From Elysia chlorotica (Eukaryota; Mollusca; Gastropoda; Plakobranchidae), in contig RQTK01000986.1 of assembly GCA_003991915.1 (NCBI GenBank), positions 28,422-92,421 of the forward strand: 64,000 nt of DNA, read 5' to 3'. Both the position numbers and the translations under genes were made by a program. The notes under the pieces were generated by a model, which was given only the letters and a program-made list of their open reading frames with translations, searched no databases and was not told the origin of the DNA. This document shows positions 54,037 to 64,000 of this stretch, piece after piece; within the stretch, counting starts at the first letter, position 1, and every line of letters starts with the position of its first letter.

Positions 54037-54886
54037 CCATCATGCTGTATCCCGCTCCCTCAGTAGATCTAGACCTAGCTACAGGTACATCAACTTGGGT
54101 CCTATGCCCAGAAGTTTTAAGTTTGCTTATCTGGTTACTAGTTACCACGGCGGGCAAGGAACACGATACAAGGGTGGCGTAATAAAAAATCCTTCACAAG
54201 GTGGTTATGTTGGAAGACACTTGGACGAGTCACAGTCAGTCACAGTCAGTCCTACTAAAGTGCAAGAAAACTTGTTGCGCTAATTTATACTTAGTAAAGT
54301 GTTGACATAACAAACATTGCGTTAATGTCATACACAGTGTAATTGAACATCTTTGAACAGAGCCCCAGTGAAGAAAGCAAACATCTCCAAGTTTAACGAC
54401 TCCTGGGTTACCAATGAAGACTCTGTATGGCGACAAGGCCCCAAAGCGCGATACTCAGTATTTGACAAATACTGCACTGATCCAACCAGTAGGGAAAAAA
54501 GACGGTTCACTCGGGTAATCCAACTAAGTTCCTTCGTGCAAAAGTTGCTTCGCTCTACACAATGAGCTGCCTTGCCCATGCCAGTTAAACCAGCTAGGAT
54601 TTGAACGTTTAATCCTCTGCTCGCCCGACGAGCTGTGCAACGGACGTGTTTCACTACGCGACAAACCGGACGTGCATACGTGTGAATCTCACTTATATAT
54701 TATAAGAACGACGACAATGGCAGACAGCTGCTGTCCTCGCAAACAAGGTTCAGGTTTTAATAAAACGCCAACGCGAACAATAACTGAAGTTACACTTACA
54801 GATGCGCATACACAAACTTCACTTATGGCTGTTATTGCTGTCATTGTCTCGTCATAAGTGTTTTATATTAGGTAGCCTGATGGCAT

Positions 54887-54894
<8 letters not shown>

Positions 54895-54953
<59 letters not shown>
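54895..54953. repeat. (GA)n microsatellite
   Basis: GA run directly next to a SINE 3' end. Confidence 0.95.
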
Positions 54954-54956
<3 letters not shown>

Positions 54957-54957
<1 letters not shown>

Positions 54958-55205
54958 GTTTGGTTTTAGTTGCTTTAGTGTCCAACGTCAGTCGTAAATA
55001 GGTTATAATAGGTTATTTTGTGTACGAGCCCCAAGACTTACGTCTGAGAATTTAATATGCGGGGATTTTTTTGACCGGTCACACTTTACTGATCTCGACC
55101 TAACCAGAATGGAGCAGAAATGAACAAATACATTAATTTTATTTACTAATCTTTGGGTTTGAACCGCGAACCTCTCGATTGGGAGATCAACGCTCTACCA
55201 CTATG
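54957..55205 (-). mobile_element. SINE, near full length
   Basis: The minus-strand head has GGCATAGTGGTAGAGCGTTG (A-box-like) and GAGGTTCGCGGTTCAAACCC (B-box-like). The body runs to GTTGGACACTAAAGCAACTA. Confidence 0.78.
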
Positions 55206-55239
55206 CCCCCCCCCCCCCAAACCAAGGGGAGAAACATAG

Positions 55240-55282
55240 ACAGAGAGAGAGAGAGAGATAGGAAGATAGTATGCTGATAGAG

Positions 55283-55371
<89 letters not shown>

Positions 55372-55375
55372 TAGA
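55240..55375. repeat. (GA)n and (GATA)n microsatellites
   Basis: GA run then about 100 bp of GATA tetranucleotides. Confidence 0.96.
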
Positions 55376-55482
55376 ATAGAGAGAGAATGTAAAGTGGGTA
55401 AATATTTTCTTTCGTCAATTTGTCACGAATGAACACAATTTGTTTAAACGTGGAGAGACAGAGTGGGGAGGAAAGAAAGACG

Positions 55483-55518
<36 letters not shown>

Positions 55519-55904
55519 GAGAGAGAAAGAGAGAGACCACATAGGAAAACATCTGGGATTGGGCCAGACACACTTGAGTGAGAGAATCGACTATTGGCGG
55601 AGTAACGATTTACTACAATTCCTGCTGAAATCAATAAAATTAAGACGCCCAAAGTATCTTATTTTTTGTAGGCCTAATACCCTGTAGGGATATATCGCTT
55701 GAATCTCCTTTAAAGTTTTAACCAAAGAAATTAGCTTTTCTCCAGATAAGGCAAGGCTTATAAATTTGTGCTAGATCTAGACCCAGAGTTAAATGCTCTG
55801 AGACACGATTGGAACATTTTGTTGCCTTGGCGAAACAATCAAGGTAGCAAATTATCGCAACGCTGTTTCCATGGTGTTAAGGAGAGAGAATGAAAGGGAG
55901 ATAG

Positions 55905-55940
55905 AGAGAGAGAGAGAAACAGAGGGAGACACAGCAGAAA

Positions 55941-56006
<66 letters not shown>

Positions 56007-56025
56007 GAGGGAGACACAGCAGAAA

Positions 56026-56091
<66 letters not shown>

Positions 56092-56110
56092 GAGGGAGAC
56101 ACAGCAGAAA

Positions 56111-56176
<66 letters not shown>

Positions 56177-56195
56177 GAGGGAGACACAGCAGAAA

Positions 56196-56261
<66 letters not shown>

Positions 56262-56285
56262 GAGGGAGAAGAGAGGGAGGGAGGG
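55905..56285. repeat. Higher-order repeat of (GA)n blocks
   Basis: A unit made of AACAGAGGGAGACACAGCAG, then AAACCAA and a long (GA)n block, is repeated about 4.5 times with a period of roughly 85 bp. The Arg/Glu and Ser/Leu frames across it are artefacts. Confidence 0.95.
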
Positions 56286-57119
56286 AGGGAGGCAAGGTAC
56301 GCAACACACTATCGGCATCACCTTAGCTTCTTGAGTCAACGCAAAGCTACACAAAATAGGAGATGCTACTTTTTTTTTTTTTATTCTGGACAGATAAACA
56401 GAAATGGATCGAGATAATTAATTAAAACTTAAGCGGCTATCTGTGATCGATTGTTTTGGTAGATATCGATTTTGAAAGGCAAACCTACAAGTACAAGAAG
56501 CGATTTAAGCTGTAGAATCAATTAGTCTTTAAATAAGTTGCTTGCTTGTTTTACTTTAATGACATAACCAGAGAGAGAGAGAGGTTTGGGAGGGAAAAAG
56601 AGATTAGGATCTGAATTTTCAATGTAACCTCGTATTACCAGAATTTTCGTGTATTTAATTATTATTTTTAGGATCCCTAAACGTCAATGGCATGTCACCA
56701 AAGGATAGGCTTAAAATGATATGCGCGGCTCTGTCATTGTCTACTGATGTCGTAAGCCAGGGCTTTTATTTTTACAAACCACACAAAAATATATATAAAA
56801 CAGCAACCAAAAAAAAACACACACACACACTCGACCTAGTGTCTCTGATGAAGATAAGGACACAACGCTTCGCTACAATATTATAAACGAGTGGTTTCGA
56901 CGCAGTGGCAGGGTAAATTTTATTGTACTAATATTGCAATAAATATATTCGACTTCAGATAACAATTTACTATGGGCTGCATTATGGCTTCCTATCAGCT
57001 TTACATGAAACGGTAGTACAAGACAGAGAAGCACCAGGCTTGAGCTTAATTGGTCCATCTATGCGGCAAAATAATACACTGTATATACACAATAATCATG
57101 TATCTTTATGAAACTCGGG

Positions 57120-57345
57120 TGAACTCAATAACAACAACTTGAAAAAGAAAAAAAAAGAGAAGAAAAAGATAAGAAAAACATACACAAGTCATGTACGTAC
57201 TAAGTGTCGGCTTCAGTCACATACCCTGGTCGCTCATTAACAACAACTTGAAGAAAAGAAAAAGAGGAGAAAAACATACACAAGTCATGTACGTACTAAA
57301 GTGTCGGCCTCAGTCAGATGCCCTAGTCGCTGGTGCACTACGAAA
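57120..57345. repeat. Tandem duplication, unit about 105-110 bp
   Basis: AACAACAACTTGAA, ACATACACAAGTCATGTACG, TACTAAGTGTCGGC and CTCAGTCA-ATGCCCTAGTCGCT occur twice in succession with small differences. Confidence 0.9.
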
Positions 57346-57509
57346 AAAGAGCGGGTCTTCGCTAACGGAACGGCACGCATGAAGGATCTAGAGGAGCAGC
57401 TGGAGTGAAAGTTACGGAGATTGCGGAGGCGAGCAGGCTAACCAATCAATAACCAATATCAGATGGTTCGCTACGCTCGGTTTGTTATCACCTTTTTTTA
57501 CACATAGAA

Positions 57510-57525
57510 ATACACTCTCTCTCTA

Positions 57526-57583
<58 letters not shown>

Positions 57584-57700
57584 TCTCTCTCTCNNNNNNN
57601 NNNNNNNNNNNNNNNNNNNNNNNNNNNNNNNNNNNNNNNNNNNNNNNNNNNNNNNNNNNNNNNNNNNNNNNNNNNNNNNCCCCCCCCCCCAAAAAAAAAA
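57510..57700. repeat. (CTGT)n/(CT)n tract, assembly gap, poly-C and poly-A
   Basis: CT-type repeat runs into N at 57594-57679, followed by C-run and A-run. Confidence 0.95.
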
Positions 57701-59521
57701 AAACAGTGCCTTTTTTAAACCACCATGGCGACAGCAGGAGACGCTCGAGATGGTAACTATGCGACCCACAAACGATTCAATGTACAACACAATGGTTTAT
57801 CAGAACAACAATGATTAAATGAAGCATTACTCTAGATTGTTGCATGCCCATCCCATTTGAATTTCACGCTTTACTGTTGCGCTGTTGCTGTATATGTAGA
57901 GCCTTATATAGACGCCAAAAAAGTTGTGGCAAATGTAACGGAGAAAATGGTAAAAGTGCTCTTTTTCACATTATCGAACATTCCTTTCTACGCTATTACT
58001 AGATGCGTTGGTTCCGTGGTTGGTTTGTAAACTCCTAACGTCAGCAACTAGGAGATATCGTGGATGGGTCGTTTTAAACACTGATCTGCTCAGTGGAAAA
58101 GAAATGTTACCACGTCATGTTGGGAAATGTTACCAAAAATTAAGAAAGAAAGAAAGAGAAAGAGAGAAAAACACATTCGATCCTCAGAATGTACTAGAGA
58201 CTGTATCACCGCGACGATAAACTGTCAAAGAAATACCTGATTAATTTTTCCGTCGCTTATATTTCTCGAATATCTTTTACCGAGACGGGGGAGTCCAATG
58301 AAGATTCGTATTTAAGGCCTACGGTACCTATCCCCAGTCGAGAGCACTACAGACTGCTCTATGGCATCCTGTTATACTGCGTACATTGTATCACGCTGCG
58401 ATGTTGCCTGTTTCCAGTCATTTCATCTTGAAAATATCCAAAACCATACATTTTTTAATGAAAGCGCTAGCTTGGTCATGTCCAAAACCAGATGATATAA
58501 AATCATCAAGTCGCTAAATTGCCCTTGAGATCAAGAACTCCAGTGTTTAAACTAAGGGGTGCCTAACTATTTTAGATATGTCACAATAATTATCTAGTGG
58601 CTCTTTATCGATGAAAAAAAGCCTCTATGTGAACGCAATTTTCAGTTCCGGGTTTAGGTTGCAGGCGGCAATGGGCCCAGCTTACGTGAGAGACCCCTCA
58701 GATCTTTATGATTTTTCTAGAATGCATAATCTTACAAAGCATTTCAAAGCGGGAACGTTTCTGGTGGTGTGTGGTGGTGGGGACAAGGCCCCACCTCAGT
58801 TAAATCCAGCACTGGCGATTCTTTCTAAGCTATGATTAGGAGGTCATTGTCACTATTATTATCTATGTGTCATCTCAACTACATTGTTTTAGTGTCATCT
58901 CAACTTCATTGTTTTACTGAGCTGAATGATGACAGAAAAAGTGTATAGCGTGTCGCTCTGACATCTGCACCTTACTGTATCCTTCATAAAGCTACTGATA
59001 GTGCGATAGTATTTGATAAAGTTTACCATAAAAGTGTATATATCCTTTACGAGACATGCATTTACAACAGAAAGTACAGTACACAGTTAAACAAATTGAA
59101 TACAATGTTTTACCTGTTGATGTATATCTTTGGCTGTCCCAACTAAAGGTATTTCCTACTTGAACTTCTCTTCGGCCTCGAGAAAGATCCTTATCCTATA
59201 TGGCGACGTAGTTCCAAAGAAGGAAAACTTGGGCTTGAACGGTCACATTATGCTTACTGCCACTGACCCAAACAGGACCAAACGGAGAGAAGCAAGCAAA
59301 CACACTATCCTTGGATCACAACGTCTTAAAACTTAATTTTTCAGCTAACTCGGTATCAACTTTAAATGTGAAATATAGTACAGTTTAGAGTACTCTAAAA
59401 TCTCTAACGCTTCTTTTGCAATCTCTTGCATGGCAGTTTCTTCACAAAATTATGTGATAAGCTACATGGGGAACTCCGTGGCCTCAAGCGATAGGTTGTT
59501 TATGTTAAAGAAATCGTAATC

Positions 59522-59675
59522 AAGGCTTTGCGATCCGCGCGACGATAACGGATAACATAACCTTGTCCCTGTGGCATCGTGTGATCGCACGTTCATGGTA
59601 TAGCTATCCAGTGTTGGTTAGACGCCACAGCAGATTCTCTTACGTATCGTCTTTGTTTTCCGCTATAAGAAGGCC
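59522..59675 (+). mobile_element. MITE-like element, copy 4
   Basis: Starts AAGGCTTTGCGATCCGCGCG, continues ACGATAACGGATAACATAAC, and later has GCAGATTCTCTTACGTATCG and TCTTTGTTTTCC before an AAGGCC end. The right terminal repeat is degraded. Confidence 0.65.
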
Positions 59676-59704
59676 ACAGTTGTCTAGCCCATGGGAACTA
59701 ACAG

Positions 59705-59810
59705 ATTACTAAATGAAGTTTTAAAAGACCAGATTTATCTGACGGTAGACTTAGCAAAATGAAGTTTTAAAAGATCAGATTTATCTGACGGTAGACTTAG
59801 CACTAAACAC
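59705..59810. repeat. Tandem duplication of about 48 bp
   Basis: TGAAGTTTTAAAAGA-CAGATT, then TATCTGACGGTAGACTTAGC, occurs twice with one internal difference. Confidence 0.9.
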
Positions 59811-60220
59811 GACAGGGCCAAATAAAGCGCCACACATGTACACGACCTCTAAACGGTCTCGCTCTGATAACCCGTTTCTAAGATTTCCACTAGCAGATCT
59901 ACGTGTTTATGTTTCAACAATAAACTTAGACGGACCTGGTGGACAACACGTCAGTGATGGGAACGAGAGGAAGAGATGGTAAGTAAGTAGAAACGAGAAA
60001 GATAGGTGCTAAGATGTTCACAATACAAGAGAGTATGGTGAACGAGGAGAAAGAAAAAGAAATAGAAGGGGGAGGGGTGGGCAGTGCTAATGGCACAACG
60101 ACACAACGAGATAGATTCTTTCAAATCTAATGGACCGAAACCAGAATTTTAGTCCAACAATTTATTGGTGATTCTAATAAGTGGCCATATCAACAATTAA
60201 AAGAGGTCCGGGAAAGAGAG

Positions 60221-60224
<4 letters not shown>

Positions 60225-60275
<51 letters not shown>
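60225..60275. repeat. (GA)n microsatellite
   Basis: GA dinucleotide run. Confidence 0.95.
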
Positions 60276-60277
<2 letters not shown>

Positions 60278-60611
60278 TAGAGACAAACAGACCAAAGAGT
60301 TGGGGGAATAGTACTAAGTAGAGGGGGGAGACAGATAGAAAGAGACAGAAAGACAAGCAGAATAAAAGACAACTCATAAGAGGATGACCAGGGCTTAGAG
60401 AAAAAAAACAAGACTGTTGAAAGAGACGCCAATATATGTTCATTGTGTACCGCACTTGTCTACACAACGACAGAGTAACATACATAATTATGCTCAAAGA
60501 GTGCTCAATCGTGTGTCAAAATCTATACATCAATAAAGTAACCGTTACCAACCAAAACGGTATGGCAGTTTAATGGACCAATGAATAAAAAGAACAATAT
60601 ACATAATACAA

Positions 60612-61070
60612 GCTACTGATATAGCGTAGTCATATACAATTGTATATATGATGTTACTGAGATAGCGTAGTCATATACAATTGTATATTGAACCTTACTG
60701 CTATAGGGTTGTCCTGTCAATCTGTATTTTAATCTTACTGGTTTAGGGTTGACATGTAATTCGGTATTGAATCTTGCTGATATAGGGCTGTCCTGTCAAT
60801 CTGTATTTTAATGTTACTGGTATAGGGTTGGCATAGAATTCGGTATTGAATCTTACCGATATGGGGTTGGCATGTAAATCTTTACATTGAATCTTACTGA
60901 TATAGGGTTGTCATATAACATGGTGTTTTAATCTAACTGGTATAGGATTGGCATGTAAATCCTTATATTAAATCTTAATGATATAGTGTTCTCCTGTGAA
61001 GCTTTAAATTAAATCTTACTGATAGAGGGTTGTCATATAAACCGATATTGAATCGAATGATAGGTGATTT
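60612..61070. repeat. Minisatellite, unit about 46-48 bp, roughly ten copies
   Basis: The plus consensus is close to ATCTTACTGATATAGGGTTG, then TCATGTAAATC-GTATTGA. On the minus strand the unit contains ATCAGTAAGATT, a splice-donor-like word. No exon was recognised beside it. Confidence 0.88.
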
Positions 61071-61787
61071 GAACATGGGAATAATCATGTAAAGTAAATA
61101 ATGAACCTTGCTAATAAGATGTTTTAGCAAGGGAAGAATATAGTCTCATAAATCACTTTATACCTTACTTTACTGGTTACCTAGCCCCACATGCCGTGGA
61201 GACACAATAAATGCCAGACTAATTTCAGCAAAACTATATAACTGAATACATTATAAGCATGTCATATTGAAGTATTGAACAAACTCGATCTAACCGCTAG
61301 GCCACTTTAACCAATGTCCGTACATGCGGGTCCGCATGCAGCTATGGTATGAGAGGATCAGCATGCAACTGGACTTTGAAAATATCCGGAAATTCAGGAC
61401 ACCATCAGTAAAATCCAGGGGCATAAAAATTTCAAACAAATAAACACAAGGAAAGAAAACAAAAATAGGAACAAATGAACAAGGGGAAAAATACAACAAC
61501 GACAACAGAAATGTTGGTAATGGTGGTGGTGAAAATCCAATGGCATGCAAGACGAACATTGCATGCAATGTCCCCAGAATTAATGGTGAGGAAAACAAAC
61601 AAGCTTTATTATCCTGCACCCACAAGCACAAAGTACGGGAAGTCCCAGAGAAATTCTAGACTAGGGGGTCATTGATAACTTGGGATCTGCTGTCTGGAAT
61701 GAAAAATTAGTTCAATGCTTGCTACACCTTTAATTCCTTAGGTGTTAAGATGATAATGATACTTCTTCCCCCGTTTTAATTGCTTCA

Positions 61788-61794
<7 letters not shown>

Positions 61795-61867
<73 letters not shown>

Positions 61868-61875
61868 AAGAAAGA
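61795..61875. repeat. (GA)n microsatellite
   Basis: GA run interrupted by AAAG. Confidence 0.95.
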
Positions 61876-61876
61876 G

Positions 61877-62002
61877 TTGTTGTTGAGTTGGTTTAACGTC
61901 CAACATCAGCACTTTAAAGGCTATATTGTGGACGGACCCCAAGACTGACGTCTGACAATTTTACGTGCTGCCACACACGAGACAGGGCGGGGATACCATG
62001 AC

Positions 62003-62005
<3 letters not shown>
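61877..62005 (-). mobile_element. SINE fragment (3' half) between GA tracts
   Basis: GAGTTGGTTTAACGTCCAAC, CTATATTGTGGACGGACCCC, GACGTCTGACAATTTTACGT and ACGAGACAGGGCGGGGATAC. It breaks off abruptly into (GA)n at ATGACTCC. Confidence 0.85.
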
Positions 62006-62047
<42 letters not shown>

Positions 62048-62105
62048 GAGAGAGAGGAGAGAGAGAAAGAGAGAAACGGCGGAGGGAGGGAGAAAGAGAG
62101 AGGGA
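62006..62105. repeat. (GA)n tract
   Basis: GA-rich low-complexity sequence. Confidence 0.9.
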
Positions 62106-64000
62106 GAGATAGGAAGAAAGACAGACAGACAAAGGAGAGAGTAAACAAAAGAAGTTAAAACCAACATGAAAGCAACCAAACCAAGCTGGGCTGAGGCTGA
62201 CTAGCTCTTCAACAGCACTACAACATCAAACAGGCACCAGCTAAAGCCAACATTCCACCAACACAACGTGTAGAAAATAATTCAACATGCTACAGGCACT
62301 TACACACTCTCCGCTGGCTGTTAAAAGAGAGAGCAAACAAACGATTGAAATGGGTAACATAGCAGTAGCATCACAAACTGTGCATTTGGTACAGTTATCA
62401 GCATTCATTTAAAGATTAGTGCGTCATAAAGGGATGTAAACTAACAGGAAGATTCTAAAGTCAAACCGTTCACTTTGCAAACATTTCTAAGGTCCCAATA
62501 CATGTATAAGCATTTGGTAACCAATCAATAATTTAAATGCATGGATGAACCAGATATGGTGATAGATGCAATCCAAGGACTCATAGAAACTTGCTGGAGG
62601 GTGCATTACATGATTGTGCAATTTATGTAATTTGGCCATTGCTTATCTTATCTCTGTAAACATGGTCGAGATCTGAGGCAATCAAAGAGTCTATTATAAA
62701 TTTTATGAATCTTGTGGTGTGCTAAGATTACTTCATCAAGTTTCAAACAGATCATATTTAGCTTTTGGCAGCATCACTTTCCTATTTTGTTTATAAACAA
62801 AACATATTACATTTCAGGAAAATATATAAACTATTTTAAGTAAAAAAAAAAATTATTACCATTTAAATCCAACGTAAAGTTTCAAGGTTGCTTGATGATT
62901 ATATGAAACACAATCACTAGACGTCCAGGGGAAATAATTCAGCTAATGGAGATAAGACTCATTGTTTGCGTAACTTATCTCACATATTAATTGGCATTGA
63001 GTAAAATCATCGACATAATTATTACAATAAATCAAAAGAATTAAACCTCATCTACACAAAGGATTTTTTACTCCCTCCGAAAAATTGAATCTGCAAGGAA
63101 CCTTTGAATAAGAAGTCTAAACTCATGAAGAAAACTTTTTGAACAAATATTTTTTTTTAATAATTCAAAAGTAATCGATAATACTTCTAGCTAATGGCAA
63201 TCTTCTTGAGATATGTTTATATGTACAGTTGCAAACCCTGATATTCATAATAGATGGTTTTAACTTTTGAAATGACTACAGATAGATCGTTCTTTAGGAC
63301 TCTATCTGCCAAGAGAAGAAATCAAACTAATTTAACTTATAAATATGAAAAGAAATTTAATCTTGTGGGTAGAAAGAAGCATCTACACAATCCCATAGAA
63401 CAACCATTTTCTATTCCCCACTGAGGAAAGGATTTTCCATTGCTCAATTTACATGGATCAGAGAAAAAAAAAAGTTCTAAAGTTATTGAAGATCAAATCA
63501 TATGAAGATAAAGCGTGTTGATAAACAACATGTAACCATTTCCTGAGATCATGAAAACTCAAAACTCCGATGGAAATTATAATAGATAGAGCAAAGCAGA
63601 TCTGAAATGACGACATGCCCATGCCTCTTACAATTTACCGCCCCAAAAATTTGCAATGACAATGATTTGAAGCAAAATTATTTAACAGCTCTATTTGTAC
63701 ATTCTTATAATGTCAGATTGAGTTTTGATTTTCATACAGATATAAAACTTGTAAATCTTATAAATAACCTACACTATCATTATTTCATTCAAAAAAAATA
63801 TTTGACTTGATTGTGGGTTATGGGAGGTAAGTCAGTAAAAACAGTATTTTCCTCATTCAAAACCAAAATTTTAAACATTAGTGTACAGGCTTTTTCAAAG
63901 AAACAAGATTTTTTTATATCAAGAGCAAAGCAAAATAGAAGATTTTTTCTCACAAAAAATACCACAGAACTTAAAAAACAAAAACAAATTTTCCTATGGA
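62106..64000. other. AT-rich sequence, nothing recognised
   Basis: Both strands were read. There is no domain-bearing open frame, no repeat family member and no tRNA. Confidence 0.4.

Noticed and set aside
55839..56354. 170-codon Ser/Leu or Arg/Glu open frames
   Set aside because: They follow GA/CT dinucleotide repeats; the same applies to open frames at 1.0-2.1, 4.3, 11.3-12.2, 13.0-13.6, 29.3-30.1, 35.0-35.4, 37.4-37.8, 39.5, 41.5, 57.5, 60.2 and 62.0 kb.
58611..58835. 74-codon plus-strand open frame
   Set aside because: No domain, flanking exon signals or similarity recognised; short enough to occur by chance.

Overview
This is a eukaryotic window, most likely from a mollusc and probably a gastropod. 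The evidence is small exons (about 80-280 bp, plus one of 1 kb) with GT-AG introns, GC-richer exons in AT-rich introns, heavy microsatellite load, a tRNA-derived SINE family and LINE reverse-transcriptase debris. The organism assignment is inference; no species-specific marker was used.

Two real protein-coding genes were found, both on the minus strand and head to tail. (1) A copper-transporting P1B-type ATPase (ATP7A/ATP7B orthologue) runs from 38817 down to 23056 in 19 exons. The splice phases all agree and give 1389 codons plus stop. It carries the second half of HMA1, complete HMA2-HMA6, an intramembrane CPC, TGE, DKTGT, SEHP, TGDN and GDGVND motifs, and a C-terminal dileucine signal. The first half of HMA1 is not in the window; a possible 12-codon leader exon lies at 47747-47782 behind a TATA-like box. 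(2) A GH13 maltase/alpha-glucosidase (rBAT-like family) runs from 14808 down to 5913 in 11 exons, about 559 codons, with the Asp/Glu/Asp catalytic triad intact. A short conserved stretch and the 5' splice site between exons 3 and 4 are missing where a CAA repeat now stands.

Layout: 1-5.9 kb repeats, SINE pieces and a broken LINE RT; 5.9-14.8 kb maltase gene; 14.8-23.05 kb intergenic plus likely ATP7 3' UTR; 23.06-38.8 kb ATP7 gene; 38.8-47.8 kb intron or upstream DNA; 47.9-64 kb no recognisable gene, but a MITE-like family, several tandem arrays and many GA/CT tracts. Two runs of N (29855-29995, 57594-57679) sit inside GA/CT repeats.

The most unusual signal is that many tandem arrays in both genes start inside an exon and copy that exon's edge. 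The maltase exon 9 end with its splice donor is repeated about 20 times. The maltase stop codon is repeated about 9 times, the exon 2 acceptor 6 times, and the HMA5 exon end with its donor about 7 times. Similar copies are seen at ATP7 exons 9, 18 and the stop codon, and an inverted copy of the exon 8 acceptor region exists. Two unrelated genes sharing this pattern suggests a recurrent process, or a shared history of local duplication anchored at exon boundaries.
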